A DNA stretch of 64,000 bases from positions 248,001 to 312,000 of the forward strand of contig JACKEO010000005.1 of the NCBI GenBank assembly GCA_020632955.1. The letters are read 5' to 3'. Below the pieces are notes generated by a model, which was not told the DNA's origin, did not search any database, and saw only the letters and a list, made by a program, of their open reading frames with translations. The translations under genes and the position numbers were made by a program. The DNA comes from Alphaproteobacteria bacterium. Its GTDB lineage: Bacteria; Myxococcota_A; UBA796; GCA-2862545. Below are positions 1 to 7,699 of this stretch, one piece after another; the first letter of the stretch is position 1, and every line of letters starts with the position of its first letter.

Positions 1-148
1 TGGAGTCCGCCGAGTCGCGGGTGTCCTCGGTGTCACCGGAGTCGCGCGAGTCGGTGACGCCGCTGTCGGTGTCGTCGGCCTTGTCGTCGGTCGCGCCGGG
101 AGCGCAGCCGAGGGCGGCGAGCAGGAAGGCGGCGGCGAGTCGGCGCAC
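1..148 (-). CDS. Acidic-repeat lipoprotein, N-terminal fragment (runs off the window)
   Basis: Only the first 49 codons are inside the window; the C-terminus lies beyond base 1. Translation from the GTG at 148 gives a short signal peptide ending in a lipobox (LAALGC), so a lipidated, envelope-located protein is expected. The mature part is a run of Asp, Thr, Ser and Gly (for example DSGVTDSRDSGDTEDT). This resembles the linkers of three other lipoproteins in this window (10473-11216, 59134-60126, 63123-63824). It lies 78 bp downstream of the CoaB-Nudix gene on the same strand. No function can be assigned; the acidic linker usually precedes a folded domain that is not visible here. Confidence 0.7.
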   Translation of the reverse strand, partial: MRRLAAAFLLAALGCAPGATDDKADDTDSGVTDSRDSGDTEDTRDSADS

Positions 149-226
149 GGCGGGCCCCGGGGACGTCGGACGGAGCGGTGTACCCGGCGGTTCCCGCGCA
201 CACCAGCGACAGCGTACATGCTGCCC

Positions 227-1765
227 TCAGATGGTGTCGACCCGCCGCTGGAGACGATCGAGCACCACCCGGACGCCGGGCAGGGTGCGCGGGTCGTCGC
301 GCACCGCCGCGAGGGGTCGCCACGCGGCCACGAGCTCGGCCGTGGCGGGCGGGTCGGCGCCTGCGCAGGCCAGCCAGGTGCAGCAGGTGATCTCCCAGGC
401 CGTGGCGCCCCCCTGCCAGGTGGTGGTGCGCCACCAGGGAGCGCCCGGGGGCGCGTCCATCCCCGTCTCTTCGCGCAGCTCGCGGCGGGCGGTGGCCTCG
501 GGCTCCTCCCCGGGCTCCGCGCGGCCGCCGGGGAAGGCGAGGCCGCCCGCGGGGGCCACGCGACGCTCCCCGACGAGGACCAGCCCGCGCGCCAGGTCCA
601 CGAGGCAGGCCGACGCGGCGGCGGCCCGCTGCGGATCGGCCCAGGGCGGCAGCACCTCCACGAGCGCTCCGGCGTCGCCCAGGGCGCGCAGGCCGAGCGG
701 GGCGAGCGCGGCGGCGAGCGAGGGCGGGAGGTGCAGGGTCCCCTCCAGCACGGGCAGCACCTCCAGGGCCCACGCCGTGGCCGGCATCAGGCCCGTGTCG
801 TGCACCTCCCACCCCCCGGCCACGCGCCGCGCGCCGGCCACGAGGGTGCCTTCGTGCAGCAGCGGCACCGCGGCAGGGCCGAGGGCGTGGGCGAGCGCCT
901 GCCAGGCCTCCACCATGCGGACGGCGTCGAGCTCGCCCAGGCCGACCACGCGACCGGCGGGCGTGGGCAGCGCCACCGGGCGCCACGGCGGCGTGCGCAG
1001 GCACGCGAGCAGGGCGGCCGGGTCCTCCGCCTCGGCGGTCACGGGACCCAGGGCCTGGGCCACCTGCCACCACACGCGCCCCCGCGCCCGACGCGGACCC
1101 AGGACGGTGGGCCAGGGTCCGTCGGGCACGGGCACCTGCATCACCGCGTCCACCACCGCGTCGGCGACCTCGTCGCGAAGGCCCTCCACCCGCCGCGTGC
1201 CGCCGCGTCCCACGAGCAGCACCGGGTGGGTGGCGCCCCCCAGCTCCGCGAGGTCGTTCGCCACGACGAGGTCGAGCTCGCGGTCCTCCAGCTGGGCGCG
1301 CGCCACGGTCTCCAGCTCCTCGCGCGTCACCCCCGACAGCAGCTTGAAGCCCACGAGGCGGGTGTCGGGTCCGCAGCGCGCGCGCAGCGTGGCCAGCAGC
1401 TTCGGTGTGCGGTGCAGCCGCAGCACCAGCTTGTCCGCGCTGCTGGGGAGCTTGCCCTCCTCGGCGCGCGGCGCATAGTCGGCCACCGCCGCGGCCATGA
1501 GCAGCGCGTCCACCGGCTGGGCCGTGACCTCGTCCAGCAGCGCGTCGAGGTCCTGGTGGGATCGGAAGGCGTGACGCTGCACGCCCGGCGGCAGCGCGGT
1601 GGGATCGGCCAGCGCGCGGTGGCTGCCCAGCACCACCACGTCGGCGCCTCGCGCCAGGGCGGCCCGCGCCAGGGCGGCTCCGAAGCGGCCCGACGACAGG
1701 TTCGTGAGCACCCGCACGTCGTCGAGCGGCTCCTCGGTCCCGCCGATCGTGAGCACCACCCGCAC
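227..1765 (-). CDS. CoaB-like (phosphopantothenoylcysteine synthetase) domain fused to a Nudix hydrolase
   Basis: 512 aa, ATG start. Residues 1 to about 200 match the CoaB half of CoaBC: GGTEEP near 8-13, NLSSGRFG near 22-29, AAAVADYAP near 91-99 and VVAND near 167-171. In CoaBC this domain ligates cysteine to phosphopantothenate using CTP. The CoaC flavin decarboxylase half is absent. Residues about 205-385 are unrecognised. Residues 414-436 form a complete Nudix box, G-x5-E-x7-RE-x2-EE-x-GM, preceded by FPGG, so the C-terminus should be a metal-dependent nucleoside-diphosphate-X hydrolase. A CoA-related substrate is a guess from the fusion. The gene is divergent from the antiporter operon, 116 bp away. 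The alternative is that the CoaB-like part is only a nucleotide-binding relative. Confidence 0.8.
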   Translation of the reverse strand: MRVVLTIGGTEEPLDDVRVLTNLSSGRFGAALARAALARGADVVVLGSHRALADPTALPPGVQRHAFRSHQDLDALLDEVTAQPVDALLMAAAVADYAPRAEEGKLPSSADKLVLRLHRTPKLLATLRARCGPDTRLVGFKLLSGVTREELETVARAQLEDRELDLVVANDLAELGGATHPVLLVGRGGTRRVEGLRDEVADAVVDAVMQVPVPDGPWPTVLGPRRARGRVWWQVAQALGPVTAEAEDPAALLACLRTPPWRPVALPTPAGRVVGLGELDAVRMVEAWQALAHALGPAAVPLLHEGTLVAGARRVAGGWEVHDTGLMPATAWALEVLPVLEGTLHLPPSLAAALAPLGLRALGDAGALVEVLPPWADPQRAAAASACLVDLARGLVLVGERRVAPAGGLAFPGGRAEPGEEPEATARRELREETGMDAPPGAPWWRTTTWQGGATAWEITCCTWLACAGADPPATAELVAAWRPLAAVRDDPRTLPGVRVVLDRLQRRVDTI

Positions 1766-1881
1766 AGGGGCCTCCGGGCACCCGCGTCCGGGCTACGCCA
1801 CCGTCGCTGCGCGTGCAAGCGCACGGTCCTCGGTGCGCAGGAGCCCGGGCCCCGCTAGACGGCCCAGGACGGAGGTGGGGC

Positions 1882-2361
1882 GTGCGGCACACGCTGGCGC
1901 TCGCGGGTGTGTTGGCCCTGACCTGGCTGCTGTGGTCGGGCCACACGGGTGCGCTCCTGCTGGGCCTCGGCCTGCTGTCGGTGGCCGCCACCGCGGCGCT
2001 CGCCCGCCGGATGGGCCTGGTGGACGGGGAAGGGGTCCCGCTGGCCGTGGTGCGGCCGGGCCTGATCACCTACCTGCCGTGGCTGCTCTGGCAGGTGGTG
2101 CTGTCGTCGATCGACGTGGGGCGGCGCGTGTGGGCGCGCGACCCGGGCCTCGCGCCCCGGATGCTGCACGTCACCCCCACCCAGGCCACCCTCACCGGGA
2201 GGGTGCTCTACGCGAACTCCATCACGCTCACGCCGGGCACGATCTCGGTGATGATGGAGGACGACGACATCCTGGTGCACGCCCTGCACGCCGAGGCGGC
2301 CGACGGGCTGGCCTCGGGCGACATGGACCGTCGGGTCACGGCGCTCGAGGGGCCTGCATGA
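1882..2361 (+). CDS. mrpE: Na+/H+ antiporter subunit E (MrpE/MnhE)
   Basis: 159 aa inner-membrane protein opening the antiporter operon. The GTG at 1882 is preceded by GGAGG at 1871, which decides the start over longer in-frame readings. The N-terminus has two hydrophobic helices (about 5-40), followed by the family-typical soluble part containing TLTGRVLYANSITLTPGTIS and the acidic MMEDDDILVHAL segment. MrpE and its Mbh homologue MbhA are accessory subunits of multi-subunit cation/proton antiporters. Its stop overlaps the mrpF start by 4 nt (ATGA), implying translational coupling. Assignment is firm from the C-terminal motif and the operon order. Confidence 0.9.
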   Translation: MRHTLALAGVLALTWLLWSGHTGALLLGLGLLSVAATAALARRMGLVDGEGVPLAVVRPGLITYLPWLLWQVVLSSIDVGRRVWARDPGLAPRMLHVTPTQATLTGRVLYANSITLTPGTISVMMEDDDILVHALHAEAADGLASGDMDRRVTALEGPA

Positions 2362-2654
2362 GCGTGTTCGCGGTGGCGATGGTGGCCGTGATGGTCACGA
2401 TGGCGCTCGCCCTCGTGCGGGCGCTGCGCGGGCCCACGATCTTCGACCGCATCCTGGCCGTGAACAGCTTCGGCACCGCCACGGTGCTGTTCATCTCGGT
2501 GCACGGCTACCTCGCGGGACGCCCCGACTTCCTGGACCTGGCGCTCGTCTACGCGCTGATGAACTTCATCGGCACGCTGGCGGTGCTCAAGTACCTGCAC
2601 GCGCCGGGCCTCGGCGCCGCCGATCTCGCGCCGCCGGGCGAGGAGGGCCCGTGA
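2358..2654 (+). CDS. mrpF: Na+/H+ antiporter subunit F (MrpF/MnhF)
   Basis: 98 aa with three predicted membrane helices, the usual size and topology of MrpF. The segment GPTIFDRILAVNSFGTATV followed by the LALVYALMNFIGTLAVLKY helix is characteristic of the family. It is a small structural subunit of the Mrp/Mbh membrane module. The ATG at 2358 overlaps the mrpE stop, and its own stop overlaps the GTG of mrpG at 2651, so E, F and G are translated as a coupled block. The C-terminal tail (about 80-98) is short, acidic and proline-rich. Nothing is unusual in composition. Confidence 0.92.
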   Translation: MSVFAVAMVAVMVTMALALVRALRGPTIFDRILAVNSFGTATVLFISVHGYLAGRPDFLDLALVYALMNFIGTLAVLKYLHAPGLGAADLAPPGEEGP

Positions 2655-3034
2655 TCGTCGAGGTCGTGGTGGGCATCCTCCTGGGCCTGGGCGGCCTGGC
2701 CTGCATCACCGGTGCGGTGGGCCTGCTGCGCTTCCCCGACGTGTACAGCCGCATGCACGCCTCGGGCGTCACCGACACCCTCGGGGCCGGCCTCGTGGTG
2801 CTGGGGCTGCTGGTGTGGGCGGCGCTGGGCGACGGCGGGTGGGCCACGGCGCTGGCCGAGGGCCACGCCGAGGCCGCGAAGCCCGGCCTGCTGCAGAGCG
2901 TGAAGCTGGTCTCGATCCTCTTCTTCCTCTGGGTGAGCGGCACCACCGCGGTGCACGCCCTCGCCAAGGCGGCCTGGCTCGACGGGCTCGTCCCGTGGAC
3001 CCGGGACGAGGAGGGTGCGTCATCGACGCGCTGA
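2651..3034 (+). CDS. mrpG: Na+/H+ antiporter subunit G (MrpG/MnhG)
   Basis: 127 aa with three hydrophobic helices. The signature region GAVGLLRFPDVYSRMHAS near residues 22-39 identifies MrpG/MbhC, another small membrane subunit of the antiporter. The GTG start at 2651 overlaps the mrpF stop. The C-terminal tail (GLVPWTRDEEG...) reads over the start region of the next gene. The overlap with that gene depends on its true start codon: about 40 nt if the GTG at 2995 is used. Assignment is firm from sequence and context. Confidence 0.9.
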   Translation: MIVEVVVGILLGLGGLACITGAVGLLRFPDVYSRMHASGVTDTLGAGLVVLGLLVWAALGDGGWATALAEGHAEAAKPGLLQSVKLVSILFFLWVSGTTAVHALAKAAWLDGLVPWTRDEEGASSTR

Positions 3035-3579
3035 TCGACGTCTTCCTGCTGGGCCTGCTGGTGATCGTCGCCGTGGCGGTCGGCCAGTCGCGCAACCTCC
3101 TGGTCGCGGTGATGCTCACCGGGATCTACTCGCTGCTGTCGGCCTCCTGGATGCTGGTGCTCGACGCGCCCGACGTGGCCTACACCGAGGCCGCCGTGGG
3201 CGCGGGCGTGTCCACGGTGCTGATGCTGGGCACCCTGGCGCTCACCACGCGCGAGGAGAAGCCCGGGCCGGCGCTGGAGCCGGTGCCCCTGGTGGTGGCG
3301 CTGATCACCGGGCTGGTGCTGCTCTACGGCACCCTCGACATGCCGGCCTTCGGCGACCCGGCCTCGCCCGTCCACCAGCACGTGGCGCCGCACTACCTGC
3401 AGCGCAGCGGCGAGGAGATGGGCATCCAGAACATCATCACCTCGGTGCTCGCCAGCTACCGTGGCTACGACACGCTCGGCGAGACGAGCGTGGTGCTCAC
3501 CGCGGCGGTGGGGGTCTTCGCGCTGCTCGGCGGTCGCCGCCGGCGGGGCGCGCCCGTGCCGGAGGCCGAGGCGCCATGA
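2995..3579 (+). CDS. MbhD/MbhE-like antiporter subunit (equivalent of the MrpA C-terminal region)
   Basis: About 194 aa if read from GTG 2995. The first part, with SLLSASWMLVLDAPDVAYTE and AAVGAGVSTVLMLGTLAL, is the DUF4040/MbhD domain. The second part, with MGIQNIITSVLASYRGYDTL, is the MbhE domain. In Bacillus-type Mrp these domains are the C-terminus of the giant MrpA; here they form a free-standing protein, as in archaeal Mbh. Five to six helices are expected. The start is uncertain: the best Shine-Dalgarno (AGGAGG, 3009-3014) sits next to GTC 3019 and ATC 3022 rather than a normal start, while GTG 2995 lacks an obvious site. It ends 4 nt into mrpB. Confidence 0.85.
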   Translation: MDPGRGGCVIDALIDVFLLGLLVIVAVAVGQSRNLLVAVMLTGIYSLLSASWMLVLDAPDVAYTEAAVGAGVSTVLMLGTLALTTREEKPGPALEPVPLVVALITGLVLLYGTLDMPAFGDPASPVHQHVAPHYLQRSGEEMGIQNIITSVLASYRGYDTLGETSVVLTAAVGVFALLGGRRRRGAPVPEAEAP

Positions 3580-4001
3580 TCCGCAAGACCGTGCTGCGGG
3601 TGGTGAGCAAGGCCCTCATCCCCTTCATCGCCCTCTTCGCCTTCTACACGCAGTTCCACGGGGACTACGGCCCGGGCGGCGGCTTCCAGGCGGGGGTCAT
3701 CCTGGCGGCCGGCGTGGTGCTCCACGGCCTGATCTTCGGGCTGGCCGAGACGCGACGGGTGCTGCCCCCGCGGGTGGTGGAGGTGGGTGCGGCGCTCGGC
3801 GTGCTCGTGTACGGCGGCACGGGCGTGCTGTGCGTGCTGCTCGGCGGGAACTTCCTCGACTACGACGTGCTGCCCGAGGTGCTCGGCATGGGCGGCCAGC
3901 ACCTGGGCGTCTTCCTCGTGGAGCTCGGGGTGGGGCTCACGGTGTCGAGCGTGATGGTGGGCATCCTGGGCGCCTTCTCGGCCCGCGGTCGGGAGCTGTA
4001 G
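3576..4001 (+). CDS. mrpB: Na+/H+ antiporter subunit B (MrpB/MnhB)
   Basis: 141 aa with four membrane helices. The FYTQFHGDYGPGGGFQAGVI segment near residues 25-44 is the hallmark of MrpB/MbhF. It is a core membrane subunit next to the MbhD/E unit. The ATG at 3576 overlaps the stop of the preceding gene by 4 nt; mrpC follows after 2 nt. Length is normal for the family. The order here (E, F, G, D/E-like, B, C, D) matches archaeal mbhA-H more closely than Bacillus mrpA-G. Confidence 0.93.
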   Translation: MIRKTVLRVVSKALIPFIALFAFYTQFHGDYGPGGGFQAGVILAAGVVLHGLIFGLAETRRVLPPRVVEVGAALGVLVYGGTGVLCVLLGGNFLDYDVLPEVLGMGGQHLGVFLVELGVGLTVSSVMVGILGAFSARGREL

Positions 4002-4003
4002 GC

Positions 4004-4468
4004 ATGGACGTCGTCGCGCACTGGAACCACTGGGTGGTCGTGGTCCTCATGATGACGGGCTTCTACGTCATCATGGCCCGCTCGAACCTGGTGAAGAAGA
4101 TCCTGGGGCTCAACGTGCTCCAGGCCGCCGTCATCCTGATGTACGTGACCATGGGCAAGGTGGAGGGCGGCACCGCGGCCATCTACCTGGAGGACCCCCA
4201 CGCCGCGCACCACGGCGAGGCGGAGCACGGCGACGGACACGAGGACGACGAGCACCACGACGACGGCGGGCACCACGACGCGCCCCAGGCCCACGCGACG
4301 CGTCCGGTCACCTACTCGAACCCGGTGCCCCACGTGCTGATGCTCACGGCCATCGTGGTGGGCGTGGCCACCACGGCCCTGGGCCTCGCGCTCGTCGTCC
4401 GCATCCACGAGGCCTTCGGCACCATCGAGGAGGACGACCTGCTCGACCTCGAGGAGGGCGGCGGGTGA
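4004..4468 (+). CDS. mrpC: Na+/H+ antiporter subunit C (MrpC/MnhC, NuoK-like) with a His-rich loop
   Basis: 154 aa. Helices 1-2 contain FYVIMARSNLVKKILGLNVL and AVILMYVTMGKVEGG, the NuoK-like MrpC core, and a third helix (VPHVLMLTAIVVGVATTALG) precedes an acidic C-terminus. Between helices 2 and 3, residues about 64-97 form a loop dominated by His, Asp and Glu (for example HHGEAEHGDGHEDDEHHDDG). Typical MrpC proteins are about 110-125 aa with a much shorter loop, so this is an insertion. It could bind divalent metal ions, by inference only. The stop overlaps the mrpD GTG at 4465. Confidence 0.92.
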   Translation: MDVVAHWNHWVVVVLMMTGFYVIMARSNLVKKILGLNVLQAAVILMYVTMGKVEGGTAAIYLEDPHAAHHGEAEHGDGHEDDEHHDDGGHHDAPQAHATRPVTYSNPVPHVLMLTAIVVGVATTALGLALVVRIHEAFGTIEEDDLLDLEEGGG

Positions 4469-5952
4469 TCGACGCCGTCGTCCAGCACCTCCCCGCGTGG
4501 CAGGTGGTGCTCCCCCTGCTGGGCGCGCCGATCTGCATCCTGCTCCGGCGTCCCGCCTGGGCCTGGGCGTGGACGGTGCTGGTCACCTGGGCCACCGCCG
4601 CCTGCGCCGCCGTGCTGTTGCGCACCACGCTCGACGGCGGCCCCTGGATCTACGAGATGGGGGGCTGGCCCTCGCCCATCGGCATCGTCTACCGGGTGGA
4701 TCCGCTGGCGGCCTTCGTGCTGCTCATCGTGTCGGGCGTGGGCGCCGTGGTGTCGCTGTACGCGCGGCGCTCGCTGACCGCCGAGCTGCAGACCACGCGG
4801 CACGATCTCTACTACGCCGCCTACCTCCTCTGCCTGGCCGGCCTGCTCGGGATGACCATCACCGGGGACGCCTTCAACGTCTTCGTCTTCCTCGAGATCT
4901 CCAGCCTCGCCTCGTACGTGCTCGTGGGGCTGGGCCCCGACCGTCGCGCGCTCACGGCAGCCTACCGCTACCTGATCGCGGGTGCGCTCGGCGGCACCTT
5001 CATCCTCATCGGCATCGGCCTCGCCTACCAGATGACCGGCACGCTGAACATGGACGACCTGGCGCAGCGCCTGCCGCCCGTCAGCCACAGCCGCACGGTG
5101 CTGGTGAGCTTCGCCTTCATCACGGTGGGCGCCAGCCTCAAGCTCGCGCTCTGGCCGCTGCACCACTGGCTGCCCAACGCCTACACCTACGCCCCGAGCG
5201 TCACGAGCGCCTTCATCTCGGCCACGTCCACCAAGGTGATGGTGTACGTGCTCGCGCGCTTCGCCTTCGGGATCTACGGCGAGCCCTTCGCCTTCGAGGA
5301 GCTGGGCCTGGGCCGGCCGCTGCTGGTGCTCGCCCTGTCGGGCATCTACGTGGCCAGCGCCGTGGCCATCTTCCAGACCGACGTGAAGCGCCTGCTGGCC
5401 TACAGCTCCGTGGCGCAGATCGGGTACATGATCCTGGGCATCAGCCTGGCCACCCCCGCGGGCGTGGCGGCCGGTGTGCTCCACCTCTTCAACCACGCGG
5501 TCACCAAGGGCGGCATGTTCCTCGCGGTGGGCGCGATGGCCTACCGCACGGGCTCCACGCGCCTCGAGGATCTCCGCGGGGTGGGGCGCGTGATGCCGGT
5601 GAGCACCCTGGCCTTCGTGCTGGGCGGCTTCGGGCTGATCGGCGTGCCGCTCACCGCGGGCTTCGTCACCAAGTGGGCGCTGCTGGAGGCCCTCTGGGCC
5701 GAGGGCCTGTGGCCCGTGGCCATCGCGGTGCTGCTCTCGTCGCTGCTGGCGGTGGTCTACGTGGGCAAGGTGGTGGAGACGGCCTGGTTCCACGAGCCCT
5801 CCGAGGCGCTGCGCGCCCGTGCCGAGGCGCCCGTCGACCTGCTGCTGCCCGCCTGGATCCTCGTGGGGCTCTCGCTGATCTTCGGCGTGTGGGGTGCCTG
5901 GACCACCGGGGTGGCCCGCGAGGCCGCGCTGCGGCTGCTGGGGGGCGCGTGA
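4465..5952 (+). CDS. mrpD: Na+/H+ antiporter subunit D (MrpD/MnhD), first antiporter-like subunit
   Basis: 495 aa, roughly 14 transmembrane helices, of the complex I NuoL/M/N antiporter-like family. Expected ion-path residues are present: Glu144 in VFVFLEISSLASYVLVG, Lys226 in GASLKLALWPLHHWLPNAY, and Lys257. The full-length proton-antiporter domain covers most of the protein. It is the canonical MrpD of this operon by position after mrpC. The GTG start overlaps mrpC and its stop overlaps the next antiporter gene at 5949, so coupling is strong. No signal peptide or truncation is seen. Confidence 0.93.
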   Translation: MIDAVVQHLPAWQVVLPLLGAPICILLRRPAWAWAWTVLVTWATAACAAVLLRTTLDGGPWIYEMGGWPSPIGIVYRVDPLAAFVLLIVSGVGAVVSLYARRSLTAELQTTRHDLYYAAYLLCLAGLLGMTITGDAFNVFVFLEISSLASYVLVGLGPDRRALTAAYRYLIAGALGGTFILIGIGLAYQMTGTLNMDDLAQRLPPVSHSRTVLVSFAFITVGASLKLALWPLHHWLPNAYTYAPSVTSAFISATSTKVMVYVLARFAFGIYGEPFAFEELGLGRPLLVLALSGIYVASAVAIFQTDVKRLLAYSSVAQIGYMILGISLATPAGVAAGVLHLFNHAVTKGGMFLAVGAMAYRTGSTRLEDLRGVGRVMPVSTLAFVLGGFGLIGVPLTAGFVTKWALLEALWAEGLWPVAIAVLLSSLLAVVYVGKVVETAWFHEPSEALRARAEAPVDLLLPAWILVGLSLIFGVWGAWTTGVAREAALRLLGGA

Positions 5953-7421
5953 CGGGCCCCACCACCCTGGTGCTGGCGCTGCTGCTGCCCCTGGTCACCA
6001 GCCTCTGGGTGGCGCTCACGGGCGAGCGGCGCGCGAACCTGCGCGACGGGGGCATGGTGGCCCTCGGCGCGCTCCTGGCGCCGTTGCTGGCCACGCTGGT
6101 GCCCGCGGTGGCGGCGGGGGGCCGGCCTCGCCTGGAGCTGGTGGAGCTGGCCCCGGGCGTGCCGCTCGTCTTCGAGCTGGAGCCGCTGGGCCTGGTGTAC
6201 GCGCTGGTGGCGGCCTCGCTGTGGCCGGTCACCGCGCTGTACGGTGTGGGCTACCTGCGCGGTCACCACGAGCACCACCAGACGCGCTTCTTCGTCTTCT
6301 TCAGCGCGTCGATCAGCGCGGCCCTGGGCATCGCCTTCGCGGGCAACCTCGCCACGCTCTTCGTGTTCTACGAGGTGCTCAGCCTGTCGACCTGGCCCCT
6401 GGTCACCCACCACCAGGACGAGGAGGCCCGCCGCGCCGGCCGCGTCTACCTGGGCATCCTGATGTCCACGTCCATCGGCCTGCTGCTGCTGGCCATCGTG
6501 TGGACCTGGTCGGCCACGGGCGAGCTCGCCTTCCGGCCGGGGGGCATCCTCGACGGCCACGTCGACGACGGCCTGCTGCCCGTCCTGCTCGGCCTGTACG
6601 CCTTCGGTGCCGCGAAGGCCGGGCTGATGCCGGTGCACCGCTGGCTGCCCAACGCGATGGTGGCGCCCACGCCGGTGTCGGCGCTGCTGCACGCCGTGGC
6701 CGTGGTGAAGGCCGGCGTCTTCACCATCCTCAAGGTGGTGATCTACGTCTTCGGCCTCGACCTTCTCACGCGCACGGGCGCCAGCATCTGGCTGATGTGG
6801 GCCGCGGCCTTCACCATCCTCGCCGCCTCCCTCGTCGCGCTCACCAAGGACCACCTCAAGGAGCGCCTGGCCTACTCCACCATCGGCCAGCTCGCGTACA
6901 TCGTGCTGGGGGCGGCGCTGGCCACCCCCGACGGCCTGCTCGGCGGCGGCCTGCACATCGTCATGCACGCCGCGGGCAAGATCACGCTCTTCTTCTGCGC
7001 GGGCGCCATCATGGTGGCCACCCACCGCAAGAAGGTGAGCGAGCTGGTGGGGCTGGGTCGGTACATGCCCTGGACCTTCGCCGCCTTCTTCGTGGGCTCG
7101 CTGTCGGTGATCGGCCTGCCGCCCGCCGGGGGCTCATGGAGCAAGTGGTTCCTGGGCACCGGCGCCCTGCAGGCCCACCAGCCGGCCCTCGTGGCGGTGC
7201 TGATGATCTCGTCGCTGCTCAACATCGCCTACCTCATGGACGTGGTGGGCAAGGCCTTCTTCCTGCCGCCGCCCGACACCACGGTGCGCGCCGGCTACCG
7301 CGAGGCCAGCACGCTCACGCTGGTGCCGCCGCTGATCACGGCCGGCCTGTCGCTGCTGCTCTTCCTGGGGGGCGCCCAGGTGGTGGAGCTGCTGCGTCCC
7401 GTGGTCGGAGGTGTCCCGTGA
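5949..7421 (+). CDS. Second antiporter-like subunit (NuoL/M/MrpD family)
   Basis: 490 aa, about 14 helices, same fold as MrpD. The conserved charged residues are kept: Glu142 in FVFYEVLSLSTWPLVTH, Lys223 in FGAAKAGLMPVHRWLPNAM, and Lys254 in HAVAVVKAGVFTILK. A His-rich segment (GHHEHHQTRFF) lies near residues 105-115. The C-terminal end is short, with no long lateral helix. GTG start at 5949 overlapping mrpD. In most Mrp operons only MrpA and MrpD are antiporter-like; here the MrpA C-terminal part is a separate gene, so this protein or the third one may fill the MrpA N-terminal role. Confidence 0.88.
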   Translation: MTGPTTLVLALLLPLVTSLWVALTGERRANLRDGGMVALGALLAPLLATLVPAVAAGGRPRLELVELAPGVPLVFELEPLGLVYALVAASLWPVTALYGVGYLRGHHEHHQTRFFVFFSASISAALGIAFAGNLATLFVFYEVLSLSTWPLVTHHQDEEARRAGRVYLGILMSTSIGLLLLAIVWTWSATGELAFRPGGILDGHVDDGLLPVLLGLYAFGAAKAGLMPVHRWLPNAMVAPTPVSALLHAVAVVKAGVFTILKVVIYVFGLDLLTRTGASIWLMWAAAFTILAASLVALTKDHLKERLAYSTIGQLAYIVLGAALATPDGLLGGGLHIVMHAAGKITLFFCAGAIMVATHRKKVSELVGLGRYMPWTFAAFFVGSLSVIGLPPAGGSWSKWFLGTGALQAHQPALVAVLMISSLLNIAYLMDVVGKAFFLPPPDTTVRAGYREASTLTLVPPLITAGLSLLLFLGGAQVVELLRPVVGGVP

Positions 7422-7699
7422 GCGATCCGCACGGCAGCCCCCGTCCCGAGGGCGAGGCGCCCGACTGGCTGGACGATCCCCGTCACCGCGGGTGGATCTT
7501 CTGGGGCGTGGTGGGGCTGTACGTGGTGGTGGTGCTGGCCGGCTTCCTGCCCTACGCCCGCCACCCGTACTTCGACTTCGAGTCCATCCCGGCCTTCCAG
7601 GCGCTGTACGGGCTGGGCTGCTGCATCGGCCTCGTGCTGGGCGCGAGCTGGCTGCGCACCTGGCTGATGCGCGACGAGGACTACTACGATGGGCCTTGA
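7418..7699 (+). CDS. Small two-helix membrane protein of the antiporter operon, unknown function
   Basis: 93 aa, GTG start at 7418 overlapping the previous stop. The N-terminus (about 1-25) is hydrophilic. Two transmembrane helices follow: GWIFWGVVGLYVVVVLAGFL near 25-44, and LYGLGCCIGLVLGASWL near 63-79, which contains adjacent cysteines. The C-terminus is acidic (RDEDYYDGP). I do not recognise the family. Its coding region overlaps the start of the third antiporter subunit by 11 nt, and it sits between two large antiporter-like genes, so it is probably an accessory subunit of the same complex. That role is inferred from context only. Confidence 0.8.
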   Translation: MSDPHGSPRPEGEAPDWLDDPRHRGWIFWGVVGLYVVVVLAGFLPYARHPYFDFESIPAFQALYGLGCCIGLVLGASWLRTWLMRDEDYYDGP

